From positions 62,001-126,000 of the forward strand of contig CAZNDH010000003.1 of assembly GCA_964571765.1 (NCBI GenBank): a stretch of 64,000 bases of DNA, given 5' to 3'. This document shows, in pieces, positions 27,496-36,087 of this stretch. The notes beneath the pieces were generated by a model. That model had not been told where the DNA came from, made no database searches, and saw only the letters and a program-made list of their open reading frames with translations. Numbering within the stretch: the stretch's first letter is position 1; every line of letters begins with the position of its first letter. The translations under genes and the position numbers were made by a program. This DNA comes from ZC4RG35 sp964571765 (lineage in GTDB: Bacteria; Actinomycetota; Acidimicrobiia; Spongiisociales; ZC4RG35).

Positions 27496-28384
27496 GGCCG
27501 GGCCCTCCCCTGCTGGAGCCCGAAGTGAGAAACCTCACCTGGCCGTTGCTCAACACCGGAGTGCCGCGCTCAGTTGTGATCACCTCGATCGTGCACCCCC
27601 CTTCCTCCTCCCAGATGCTGGTCGCCAGGGTCTCGCCGGGAAACACATGGCCGGAGAAGCGGGCGGCGAACGAGCCGAACCCTGAGACCGCGCCCCCGAG
27701 GGCCTCGTCGACCACTGCCTTGGCGACCACCCCGTAGGTGCACAACCCGTGGAGGATGGGACGGGGAAATCCGGCGAAGGCGGCAAAGCCGGGATCGGCG
27801 TGCAGCGGGTTGAGGTCCCTGGACACCTGCCGGTAGAGCAGCGCCTGTTGCGCCAGGGTGGATGATTCCACCAGCCGGTCGGGATCACGGTCGGGGCGCC
27901 GGTTCCCCGAGCCGGGCCCGGGGTCGCCGCCGAATCCACCTTCACCGCGCAAGTAGATCCCGGCCCGATTGGTGAAAAGGGGCTCTCCCGACGTCTCCAG
28001 GTTCGAGGTCACTTCGACCACCAGCAAGGCGCCCCTGCCCCGATCGAATAGATGGGTCACCCGGCCGGTCTGGGTCACCGATCCCTCGTTGGGGATGTCG
28101 CCGTGCACCACCAACTCATGCTCACCGTGGAGGATCTGGGCAAGGTCGACGTCGAGCCCTTCGACGGAGGCGATACCCATCATCATCATCGAGAACGGGG
28201 GGATGGTCCCGAATGTGGGTAGTGCCACCAGGTCACCCTCGTAGGTGTATGCCAGCTCCCGAGGCGCGGTGGGGGGGACACCGGCTCCGACAGCCAGGTT
28301 GTAGAGGATCACCTGACGCTCGTCCCAAGAGAAGGTGGTGGGGGCGAGTTCGGCTCCGACCACCCGATCGGGGTCGACCGGCAT
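27485..28384 (-). CDS. Two-domain (R)-specific enoyl-CoA hydratase, MaoC family
   Basis: A 299-residue double hot-dog protein matching hydratase 2 of peroxisomal multifunctional enzyme 2. The N-terminal half is a degenerate hot-dog (FGTIPPFSMMM, LDVDLAQILHGEH). The C-terminal half has the R-hydratase signature YRQVSRDLNPLHADP with catalytic Asp and His, then GFPRPILHGLCTYG. It would hydrate trans-2-enoyl-CoA to (3R)-hydroxyacyl-CoA. The ATG overlaps the stop of the upstream dehydrogenase gene by one base (TGATG). The two genes together correspond to a split MFE-2. Confidence 0.9.
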   Translation of the reverse strand: MPVDPDRVVGAELAPTTFSWDERQVILYNLAVGAGVPPTAPRELAYTYEGDLVALPTFGTIPPFSMMMMGIASVEGLDVDLAQILHGEHELVVHGDIPNEGSVTQTGRVTHLFDRGRGALLVVEVTSNLETSGEPLFTNRAGIYLRGEGGFGGDPGPGSGNRRPDRDPDRLVESSTLAQQALLYRQVSRDLNPLHADPGFAAFAGFPRPILHGLCTYGVVAKAVVDEALGGAVSGFGSFAARFSGHVFPGETLATSIWEEEGGCTIEVITTERGTPVLSNGQVRFLTSGSSRGGPGPTP

Positions 28385-29292
28385 CAGCCGCCCAGGTGTT
28401 GGCCGAGGAGGATGATCTCGTCGGTGCTCGACCCGGGGACGACGTAGTCCTCGATGTCGCGGATCTCGTCGATGTGATCGGCGATGTCCTCGGCCGACGG
28501 AGCGACCCCCTTGCCTGCGAACCAGCCGTGGTTGGTCCCGACAAACACGCGACCGTATCTGCCCCCGCCGGCGGTGAAGATCTCGTGGGTGTGCTGGTTC
28601 GCCTCGGAGCAGAGATACACCACCAGTGGGGTGACCAACTCGGGGGCCACGAGGTCGACCAATGGCCCCAGAATGTCCTCGGTCATCCTGGTACGGGCGA
28701 TTGGGGCGATGACGTTGGACTTGATGTCGTGTTTGGCCCCCTCGATGGCGAGAACGCTGCTCAGACCGACCAGCCCCGCCTTGGCCGCCCCGTAGTTGGC
28801 CTGCCCGAAGTTGCCAAACAGTCCCGAAGCCGATGAGGTGAACACGAACCGGCCGTATCCCTTCTCCCGCATCACGCGGAAGGCGGGGAGTGAGACGTGA
28901 AAGCCTCCGTGGAGGTGAACACTGAGCACCGCGTCCACCTCGTCGGGGGTCATGTTTGCCAGGGACCGGTCCCTGAGGATCCCGGCGTTGTTGATCACGA
29001 TGTCCACGGTGTCGTATCTGTCCAGGGCGGTGGCAATGATCGCCTCCCCACCCTCCGGAGTGGCCACGGTGTCATGGCTGGCCACAGCCTCCCCGCCGGC
29101 CTGGCGAATCTCGGCGACCACCCGATCGGCGGCCGACTCAGAGGACCCGCTGCCATCCACCAAACCCCCGAGGTCGTTGACCACCACACGGGCGCCCCTG
29201 CGCGCCAGATCCAGGGCGTAGGTTCTCCCCAGACCCCCACCGGCGCCGGTGATCACGGCGACGCGGCCATCGAAGGTGATTTGATTGCTCAC
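28384..29292 (-). CDS. SDR dehydrogenase, MFE-2/HSD17B4 type
   Basis: A 302-residue short-chain dehydrogenase. TGAGGGLGRTYAL is the NAD loop, NDLGG follows strand beta-2, then NNAGILRD and the catalytic Ser-Tyr-Lys in SSASGLFGN...NYGAAKAG. The NDLGG signature and length are typical of the dehydrogenase domain of peroxisomal D-bifunctional protein. It would oxidise (3R)-hydroxyacyl-CoA made by the adjacent hydratase. GTG start with GAGGAG about ten bases upstream. The neighbours are a CoA ligase upstream and the hydratase downstream, on the same strand. Confidence 0.9.
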   Translation of the reverse strand: MSNQITFDGRVAVITGAGGGLGRTYALDLARRGARVVVNDLGGLVDGSGSSESAADRVVAEIRQAGGEAVASHDTVATPEGGEAIIATALDRYDTVDIVINNAGILRDRSLANMTPDEVDAVLSVHLHGGFHVSLPAFRVMREKGYGRFVFTSSASGLFGNFGQANYGAAKAGLVGLSSVLAIEGAKHDIKSNVIAPIARTRMTEDILGPLVDLVAPELVTPLVVYLCSEANQHTHEIFTAGGGRYGRVFVGTNHGWFAGKGVAPSAEDIADHIDEIRDIEDYVVPGSSTDEIILLGQHLGG

Positions 29293-29313
29293 TGTCGGTG
29301 CTCCTCGGACGTG

Positions 29314-31152
29314 TCAGACGCCGGAGTACATTGCCTCGATCTCGTTGGAGTACTTCTCCAGGACCACGTTGCGCTTCAACTTCAGGGATGGCGTCAGCTC
29401 GCCGCTGTCCGGTGTCCACTCGTCGGGGACCACGAACCACCTCTTGATCTGCTCCACCCGGCTCACCGTCTCATTGGCGGCATGGACCGCCCGGTCGATC
29501 TCACTGCGAACCTCGGGTAGATGCGAGAAACTCTCCAGGTCGGTGAACTCGAGGCCGTTGGCCTCGGCCCAGCCGGGGGCTTCCTCGGCATCGAGCGCGA
29601 TGATCATGGTGAGGAACTTTCGTCCGTCGCCGATCATCGCCGCCTTGGAGATCAAGGGGTGGTTCCCCAGAGAGGTCTCCAGCTTGGCGGGCGCTACGTT
29701 CTTGCCGGCCGCGGTGATGATGATCTCCTTCTTTCGACCTACGATCCAAACGAACCCGTCGTCGTCGATCCGGGCGAGGTCGCCCGAATGGAGCCACCCG
29801 TCGGAGTCGAACGTCTCCCGAGTGGCGTCATCCAGCCTGTAGTAGCCCTTGGTGACGATGCCGCCACGCATGATCAGCTCCCCGTCGTCCAGGGTGGTCA
29901 CTTCGACCCCTGGTAGTGCCCGCCCTACCGATCCCACCTTGACCGAGCCCGGTGTGTTGGCCGTAGCCGGCCCGGTGTTCTCAGACATCCCATACACCTC
30001 GAACAGCGGGATCCCGATTGACATGAAGAACTTGACCAGATCGGGGCTGATCGGGGCGGCTGCGGTGATGGCCATGTCGACCTGGTCGAGACCGAGACCG
30101 TCTCGTACCTTGGAGAGCACGATCTTGTCGAGGATCCCGGCGAGGGCCGGGCCCGACCTGCCCTCCGCCTCGGCATCTACCCGCTTCAGGTTGGTGGAGA
30201 GCGCCAAGTCGAGGAGTTTCTTCTTGATGCCCTCCGCCTCGGCGAACCTGCCCTGGAGACGGGAGTGAAACCTCTCGTAGACCCGGGGAACCCCGACGAA
30301 GAGGGTGGGCCGGGCCTCCTGGATGTATTCGAGCACACCTGCCAGGTTGGGGCAGTACCACACCTCGCCCGCCAGATAGGTGCCCAGGTAGTGGGTGGCC
30401 ACCCGTTCAGCGATGTGCGCCAGGGGCAGGTAGGAGACCATTCGGGCCCCCATGTCGAGGTTGGCGGCGCGCCGGAGCGATTCCAGGGTCCACACCACGT
30501 TGTGCTGGGTGATCATGACTCCCTTGGGCGTCCCTGTGGTCCCCGAGGTGTAGATCAGTGTCGCCAGGTCATCGGGCCCAACCGCCCTCGCCGATCGGGC
30601 CACGGCGTCGGGGTCCTTCTCCAGCCTGTCGTGGCCCCGCCGCAGCAAGTCATCCCAACCGAGGACCCACTCGAGGGTGTCGTAGTTCTCCGCCCCAGAG
30701 AGGAGGACCACATATCGGAGGTTGGGCAGCTCGGCGCGGATCTCCTCCCAACGCTTCATGAAGTCCAGGTCCTCGAGGATGGCGACCGTGGCCTTGCAGT
30801 TGTCGGCGATGTACTGGATCTGCGGGGCGGTAAGCGTCGAGTAGATGGTCACCGGGGTTGCACCGGTGTGCATCACCGCGAAGTCGGCGATGACGTGCTC
30901 GGGGCGGTTACCGGCCATGATGGCCACGAACTCACCCGAACCCACTCCCAGCGACTCCAGGCCGGCGGCGGCCCGGTGGACCTCGTCGCGGTACTCCGAC
31001 CAGGTCAAGGCATCCCAATCGGCGTTCTTCCAGTGGATAGCCGCCTGGTCCGGGTAGTTGTCAGCGTTGCGCTCCAGGAAGTCGATCATGGTCTTACCTT
31101 CGACCAGGGCATCGATCTCGGCCCGCTCGGCGAGCACTGCCTGCTCAGTCAC
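29314..31152 (-). CDS. Long-chain acyl-CoA synthetase, FadD15-like
   Basis: A 612-residue AMP-forming fatty acyl-CoA synthetase. Motifs are the phosphate loop YTSGTTGTPKGVM, YLPLAHIAERV, VYGMSENTGP, the GWLHSGDLARIDDDGFVWIVGRKKE hinge region, and the C-terminal SLKLKR lysine. The overall form resembles FadD15 and eukaryotic long-chain ligases. GTG at 31152 is the better start: GGAGGT lies five bases before it, and a TTG at 31164 would place that site inside the gene. It probably activates the substrate for the racemase, dehydrogenase and hydratase encoded beside it. Confidence 0.92.
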   Translation of the reverse strand: MTEQAVLAERAEIDALVEGKTMIDFLERNADNYPDQAAIHWKNADWDALTWSEYRDEVHRAAAGLESLGVGSGEFVAIMAGNRPEHVIADFAVMHTGATPVTIYSTLTAPQIQYIADNCKATVAILEDLDFMKRWEEIRAELPNLRYVVLLSGAENYDTLEWVLGWDDLLRRGHDRLEKDPDAVARSARAVGPDDLATLIYTSGTTGTPKGVMITQHNVVWTLESLRRAANLDMGARMVSYLPLAHIAERVATHYLGTYLAGEVWYCPNLAGVLEYIQEARPTLFVGVPRVYERFHSRLQGRFAEAEGIKKKLLDLALSTNLKRVDAEAEGRSGPALAGILDKIVLSKVRDGLGLDQVDMAITAAAPISPDLVKFFMSIGIPLFEVYGMSENTGPATANTPGSVKVGSVGRALPGVEVTTLDDGELIMRGGIVTKGYYRLDDATRETFDSDGWLHSGDLARIDDDGFVWIVGRKKEIIITAAGKNVAPAKLETSLGNHPLISKAAMIGDGRKFLTMIIALDAEEAPGWAEANGLEFTDLESFSHLPEVRSEIDRAVHAANETVSRVEQIKRWFVVPDEWTPDSGELTPSLKLKRNVVLEKYSNEIEAMYSGV

Positions 31153-31157
31153 GTCTA

Positions 31158-31163
31158 CCTCCA
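31158..31163 (-). promoter_or_regulatory. Shine-Dalgarno GGAGGT for the acyl-CoA synthetase
   Basis: A perfect GGAGGT on the minus strand lies five bases before GTG 31152, fixing that start rather than the overlapping TTG at 31164. Confidence 0.75.
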
Positions 31164-31166
31164 AGC

Positions 31167-32309
31167 TCAGGCGACTGTGTGGGAACGTCGGAGCATACCG
31201 ATCTCCTCCCGGCTATAGCCGAGAGACCCCAAGATCTCATCGGTGTCGGTGCCTGGGCTCACCGCCCCGCGGGCTATCCGGGCTGGCGTCGCCGAGAACC
31301 TGGGAGCCGGTGCCGGTTGGGAGACCCCGTCGACCTGGACGAAGGTCTGCCTCTCTCGGGTGTGGGGGTGGCGGGGGGCCTCGGTCATGTCGAGGACCGG
31401 GACCACACAGGCGTCGACACCTTCGAACACTGCCTCCCACTCGTGGCGCGTCCTGGTGGCGAACCTCTCGGCAAGGGCGCCGCGGAGCACCGGCCATCCC
31501 TCCCGGTCGTTCTGGGGGGGAAGTCCTTCGGGGTCGAGATCGAGGGCTTGGAGCAGCTCGGCGAAGAACTGGGGCTCGATGGCACCCACCGCCACATGCT
31601 TCCCGTCGGCGGTGGGGTAGGTGGTGTAGTAGGGAGCTGCACCGTCGAGCGGGTTCGAGGCGCGGCTCGGCGACCACCAGCCTTCGGCCAGGTACCCGTG
31701 GTGGGAGGTCATCAACAGGGCGGACCCGTCGACCATTGCGGCGTCGACCACTTGCCCGGGCCCTCCGCGGTCGGCGGCGAGCAGTGCGGCTAGCACCCCG
31801 AAGGCGAGCAGCATCCCCCCACCACCGAAGTCCCCCACCAGATTGAGGGGGACCGCCGGAGCCTCCGGGGGACCGATCGAGGAGAGGACGCCGGAGATGG
31901 CGATGTAATCGATGTCATGGCCGGCCCGCCCCGCGAGGGGACCGTGCTGGCCCCAGCCGGTCATCCTGCCGAACACCAGCGAGGGATTGCGGACATGGCA
32001 CTGTGCGGGCCCCAGGCCCAGCCGCTCGGCGACACCGGGGCGAAAACCTTCGATGAGCACGTCGGAGGTCTCTACCAGCCGCAGCACCACCTCCACCCCG
32101 TCATCCGACTTGAGATCGACCGCGATCGAGCGCTTCCCCCGTCCTAGAAGGTCGTTGGTGCTCACCGGCTCTCGATCCCCGGGTACTGACCCGACCCGTT
32201 CGACCTGGACCACGTCGGCACCGAGGTCGGCGAGCACCATCCCGCAGAAAGGGGCCGGGCCCAGGCCGGCAAGCTCCACCACCTTCACCCCCGACAGCGG
32301 ACCTGGCAT
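31167..32309 (-). CDS. mcr: Alpha-methylacyl-CoA racemase (CaiB/BaiF family)
   Basis: A 380-residue family III CoA-transferase fold enzyme that closely follows mycobacterial Mcr: MPGPLSGVKVVELAGLGP at the start, LIEGFRPGVAERLGLGP, then catalytic H131 (GHDIDYI), D160 (LVGDFGGG) and the Glu of VGAIEPQF near residue 246. It epimerises 2-methylacyl-CoA from the R to the S form, needed for oxidation of methyl-branched chains and sterol side chains. The ATG at 32309 overlaps the previous stop by one base (TGATG); an upstream in-frame ATG lies inside that gene. Confidence 0.92.
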   Translation of the reverse strand: MPGPLSGVKVVELAGLGPAPFCGMVLADLGADVVQVERVGSVPGDREPVSTNDLLGRGKRSIAVDLKSDDGVEVVLRLVETSDVLIEGFRPGVAERLGLGPAQCHVRNPSLVFGRMTGWGQHGPLAGRAGHDIDYIAISGVLSSIGPPEAPAVPLNLVGDFGGGGMLLAFGVLAALLAADRGGPGQVVDAAMVDGSALLMTSHHGYLAEGWWSPSRASNPLDGAAPYYTTYPTADGKHVAVGAIEPQFFAELLQALDLDPEGLPPQNDREGWPVLRGALAERFATRTRHEWEAVFEGVDACVVPVLDMTEAPRHPHTRERQTFVQVDGVSQPAPAPRFSATPARIARGAVSPGTDTDEILGSLGYSREEIGMLRRSHTVA

Positions 32310-33952
32310 CAACGGCTCCGGAAGAAGGTCTCGGCGTCGACGACCAGTTCGGGCAGAATTCGCCACTCCGGGTCAAGGGTGAACGCCCCCAAATAGAGGG
32401 CGTCGCGCACCATGGCCGCGGCATCGTCGACCGGGCCCAACGTGGCCACATCGCCGGGATGAGCCCCCAGCGCCACCGTCACCACGTCTGCTCCCTGCCA
32501 CTCCCCCACATTCCACAGGTCGGTACCTGCTGGGTTGACCCGCGGCCCATCCAAAACCGAGCTCCAGGCGAGGAGAGCCGGCTTCTGATAAAGGGGGATC
32601 ACCGCCAGCTCACCCAAGAAGAGGCTGTCGACCGTGGAATAGGCGAGGGCCCGTTGGTCGGCGTCCAGGATCGCGGCGGCGGCATCGAGGAGGGACTCGG
32701 ACTCGGGGTGGCAGAAGCGGCCCACATTGAGCTCGCCCATCCCATGGACTCCGTCCCCTTCACACCTCAGGATCGGCTCGGCGAATAGCGGGTCTGACGG
32801 CGTACGCCAAGAGAAGCTCATCAGCTGCCATGTCGCAGAGTCGGCGAAGAGGAACCCGCGGGCGAACATCTCCGAGGGAACCATCAGCCGGGGCACGATC
32901 TCCACCCCGATGGCGCCCAGGGTGTCGACGGCCATCGACACCTGGGACTCCCGCCACTGCTCGCCGGCGGTGGTGGCCCATATGAAAGACATGCGGCGCC
33001 CCTGGCAGAGGTGGACACCGTCGTCGCCGCGCTCACAGCCATGATCGCGGAGAATGCGCTCGGCCAGCTCCGGGTCATAGCTCGAGGGATAGTTGTTGCG
33101 GTAGTGCTCCGATCCCTGCATGTAGAAGACGCTGCCCAGCGGCTCGGCGGCGGGATCGATGCTCCTCACGGTGGCGTCCATCACCGCCTCCCGATCGATG
33201 CCGAGCGCGATCGCCTCCCTGACCCAACGCTGGGAGAGCAGCGGGTCGTCCAGGTTGAAGGTGACCTGCTCCCAGAGTGGGCCTGGGACCATCTCGCGGT
33301 CCACACCGTCGATGGCGTCGATGTCATCTATAGCCCAGTCCACCGGGCGGGGGTTGACCAGGTCGACTTCCCCGCGGCGCAGGTCCCCGATCATGCCCCG
33401 AACCCCTTGGGGAAAGGTGAAACGGATCTCGGTGACCCCGCCGACTCGGTCGGCCAAAGGGTGAGCAGGGTTCCTCTCCAGTACGATCCGGTCGCCCTCG
33501 ATCCATTCGGCCACGACGAACGGCCCCGAGGTCGGGCTCGGCCGCCCCACTTCACCGTGGGCGGGGAGGACCACTTCGAACAGGGTTCGCCAGGCGCCGA
33601 ACGGCTCCGAGAACGAAAAGAGGACGGTCTTGGGATCAATGACCTGGTGGCCGCTGATCAGCCGGTACCCCGGGTTCTGCGGGTCGGAGGCAAGCGGGTC
33701 GACGGCCACCGCCAGGGTGTGGACGAAGTCTGCCGCCCCCACCGGCAACCCGTCGGACCAGCGGGCGTCGTCCCTGATCTGGTAGACCACGCAGAACACG
33801 TCGGGACACCGCTCGGTCTCGATGGTCGTGGGTGGCGCCTCGGTGGTGACCGGTGCGGTGGTGGTGGTGGTGGTGGTGGTGACGGTGACGGGGTCGCCAC
33901 TCCCCGTACAAGCACCGAGGAGGAGCACGCCGGCGAGGAGAACCCCCCTCAT
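32309..33952 (-). CDS. Substrate-binding lipoprotein, SBP_bac_5 family (first of two)
   Basis: A 547-residue exported lipoprotein of the peptide/nickel-binding (DppA/OppA) class. The signal peptide MRGVLLAGVLLLGAC has its lipobox Cys at 15, followed by a threonine-rich linker. Recognisable blocks are DDARWSDGLPVGAADFVHTL, GEVDLVNPR, WVREAIALGIDREAV and IPLYQKP. It overlaps the upstream sister gene (ATGA) and the downstream racemase gene. No oligopeptide permease or ATPase lies in the window, so it may serve a distant ABC importer or bind ligand independently. Confidence 0.85.
   Translation of the reverse strand: MRGVLLAGVLLLGACTGSGDPVTVTTTTTTTTAPVTTEAPPTTIETERCPDVFCVVYQIRDDARWSDGLPVGAADFVHTLAVAVDPLASDPQNPGYRLISGHQVIDPKTVLFSFSEPFGAWRTLFEVVLPAHGEVGRPSPTSGPFVVAEWIEGDRIVLERNPAHPLADRVGGVTEIRFTFPQGVRGMIGDLRRGEVDLVNPRPVDWAIDDIDAIDGVDREMVPGPLWEQVTFNLDDPLLSQRWVREAIALGIDREAVMDATVRSIDPAAEPLGSVFYMQGSEHYRNNYPSSYDPELAERILRDHGCERGDDGVHLCQGRRMSFIWATTAGEQWRESQVSMAVDTLGAIGVEIVPRLMVPSEMFARGFLFADSATWQLMSFSWRTPSDPLFAEPILRCEGDGVHGMGELNVGRFCHPESESLLDAAAAILDADQRALAYSTVDSLFLGELAVIPLYQKPALLAWSSVLDGPRVNPAGTDLWNVGEWQGADVVTVALGAHPGDVATLGPVDDAAAMVRDALYLGAFTLDPEWRILPELVVDAETFFRSR
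33857..33880 (-). repeat. ACC/GGT triplet repeat in lipoprotein linker
   Basis: An eight-triplet GGT run on the plus strand, read as ACC on the coding strand, encodes the poly-threonine tract after the lipobox of the first substrate-binding lipoprotein. Triplet slippage would change linker length without a frameshift. Confidence 0.8.
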
Positions 33953-36087
33953 CGACCAGACTCATCGATCACAACGGCGTGGGGCCAGCCATTGGGGTAC
34001 CCCTGATGGCCGCCCATCAGACCGGGAACAGGAAGGGTGACCCGGGCGCGATAGGCCTCGGTGATCGCTGCACGGAAGAGAACCACATAGGGAAGGTCCT
34101 CGGCGACCACCAACTCCATGTCCCGGGTGAGGGCGGCGGCGGCCTCCAGATCCCGGGTCTCGCTGAACGCGTCGGCGAGGGCGTCGAAACGGGCACTGGC
34201 GTACCCGCCCAGGTTGAGCCCTCCAAACACCAGGGTGTCTTCCCCGGAGTGGAACAGGGTGACCAGCAGGCTCCCGGGAAGCGCCGGGTCGCTCCCCTGC
34301 CATCCCAGGATCACCATGTCCCACTCGAGCGCCGAGGCCCGGGTCTGCGGAGGGAGAACCGCCTGCTGTAGCTGATCGAACCCGAGCATCTCGGTCGTAG
34401 CGGCGACACCGAGGTCGCGTAGCCATCGTTCGACCCAGATCCCGAAGGTCGATCGCAGCGGGTCGTGTGCCGTGCCGGGCGCCAGGATCTCGAGCGGCGG
34501 CACCGCATTGCCGTTGGGCATCCTCAAACCCCTGCCCCCGACAACGTCGACGAACCCGTTGTCGTCGTCACGGAGCACAATAGGAGGCACCGTCCAGGTG
34601 TAGCCGGCCTCCTCGAGGATGGTCACCGCCTCCTCGAAACGGGAGCCCTGATCGAGGGGGTCACCGGATGACCATCCCTGCCGGGGTAGGTCGGGGTCGT
34701 GGTGGGCTCCCAGGTCGGGATGGACTACCTCGTAGGCGGGGATGACAGCCCCCCCGAGCACCACGTCGGACAGCATCTCCTTGTCGATGATGGTGGCCAC
34801 GGCGCGGCGGAACACCGGGTCCGACATGGGCGGCTTACGCATGTTGAAGGCCAAGAATCGGAACCCTGATGCCTGGCTGGTGATGAGCCGCACCGACGGG
34901 TCGAGATCGAGCTCCTGGCGTAGGGCGTGGTCGATGCCGCCCGCCAGTCCTGCCGGATCGAGCACGAAGTCGACCTCCCCGTCGACCAGGCGCCGGTATG
35001 CGGTCTCGCGGTCGTCGCTCTCGACCCAGATCACCTCAGACACGAACGGCCCTTCCTCATACGAGGACAGCACCTCCTCGCTGGCGCCGGACCCGTAGCG
35101 GACCTCGTCCGCCCCGGGACGGGCCAAGCCGACGGTGCCGTCTGAGTACAGGGTGAGGACGGTCCCCCGGTGGGGATACTGCTGGTTGACTCGCGCCCTG
35201 GCCTCAACTCCCGGATCCCACCCGTCGAACACCAGGGCACCCGCGGAGGGCGGGCGGGTGTCCCTGAGAGAGTAGAGATGGCCCCGGGCGGTCTCCGCCC
35301 AGTGTTGGGACCGATAGGCGATGATCGCCTCGGGGGTGACCAGCGCAGGATCGACGTTCTCCCCGTCCGCGGCAGAGGAAGCAACGATCGCTTCGACAAC
35401 CACCTGGTCGGTCAGGGAGTCGACCCGGGAGTCGGCAGCCTGACGGGCAGCCTCGATGTGCCCCGTCCAGTAGTGGGCGGGGATGAAGGGGGCGAAGCCG
35501 ACTCCGCTCGGCCAGGACGCCAGCCCGGGCCGAGTGGCGAAGACGACCCTGACGGTGTACTCGTCGGGGGCGCTGACCGACACAACCTCGGGGGGGAAGT
35601 AGGCGGAGTGGGCTCCACCCAGGCCGAGGTCGCGAACAGTCTCGAAGTAGAGCACCAGGTCCTCGGCAGTTATGGGTTGCCCGTCGGACCACTCCCGGTC
35701 GGTGTGGATCGCCTGGTCGACCACCCAGCCGTCCCCTTGCCGGAAGGCCCTGGCAGGAAACTCGGTGGCCGACATGTTGGGTATGTGGGTGAACCCGGGA
35801 AGGGAGAGGGTGTACAGGGCTGTGCCCATGTTGGTCAGCACCGCCAGGTTCTGGGGAAGGTTCTCGGTGTCCAGGGCTGACCACCAGTTGTCGGTGGTGA
35901 GCGGGGCCACCAGCCCGATGCGGTAAGCCGGGGCGGGTGGGGGCACGGTGGTGGTGGTCATCGGGTGATCGGAAGGCGGAACCGTGGTCGGCGCGGCGAC
36001 CTGTTCGGAGCGGCAAGCCGCGGCCAGCAGAGCCAGCACCACCAGGCTGGCCAGCATCACCGAAGGGCGCGGACCCCGCGCCATCAT
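33949..36087 (-). CDS. Substrate-binding lipoprotein, SBP_bac_5 family (second of two)
   Basis: A 712-residue lipoprotein, larger than usual for the family (500-600). Signal peptide with lipobox AAAC (C25), then a Thr/Pro linker. Family blocks are REWSDGQPITAEDLVLYFE, GEVDFVLDP, LAFNMRKPPMSDPVFRRAVA and LGGYASARFDALAD. An insert of roughly 100 residues sits between the first lobe and the GEVDF region. Start ATG at 36087 overlaps the stop of the AI-2E gene (ATGATG, a second ATG follows directly). The much longer upstream frame is an artefact over the transporter gene. The two binding proteins are tandem paralogues in broad architecture. Confidence 0.84.
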   Translation of the reverse strand: MMARGPRPSVMLASLVVLALLAAACRSEQVAAPTTVPPSDHPMTTTTVPPPAPAYRIGLVAPLTTDNWWSALDTENLPQNLAVLTNMGTALYTLSLPGFTHIPNMSATEFPARAFRQGDGWVVDQAIHTDREWSDGQPITAEDLVLYFETVRDLGLGGAHSAYFPPEVVSVSAPDEYTVRVVFATRPGLASWPSGVGFAPFIPAHYWTGHIEAARQAADSRVDSLTDQVVVEAIVASSAADGENVDPALVTPEAIIAYRSQHWAETARGHLYSLRDTRPPSAGALVFDGWDPGVEARARVNQQYPHRGTVLTLYSDGTVGLARPGADEVRYGSGASEEVLSSYEEGPFVSEVIWVESDDRETAYRRLVDGEVDFVLDPAGLAGGIDHALRQELDLDPSVRLITSQASGFRFLAFNMRKPPMSDPVFRRAVATIIDKEMLSDVVLGGAVIPAYEVVHPDLGAHHDPDLPRQGWSSGDPLDQGSRFEEAVTILEEAGYTWTVPPIVLRDDDNGFVDVVGGRGLRMPNGNAVPPLEILAPGTAHDPLRSTFGIWVERWLRDLGVAATTEMLGFDQLQQAVLPPQTRASALEWDMVILGWQGSDPALPGSLLVTLFHSGEDTLVFGGLNLGGYASARFDALADAFSETRDLEAAAALTRDMELVVAEDLPYVVLFRAAITEAYRARVTLPVPGLMGGHQGYPNGWPHAVVIDESGR

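Noticed and set aside
33857..33880. GGT repeat considered as a tandem-repeat array or CRISPR-like element
   Set aside because: It is in frame within a lipoprotein linker and has no spacers.
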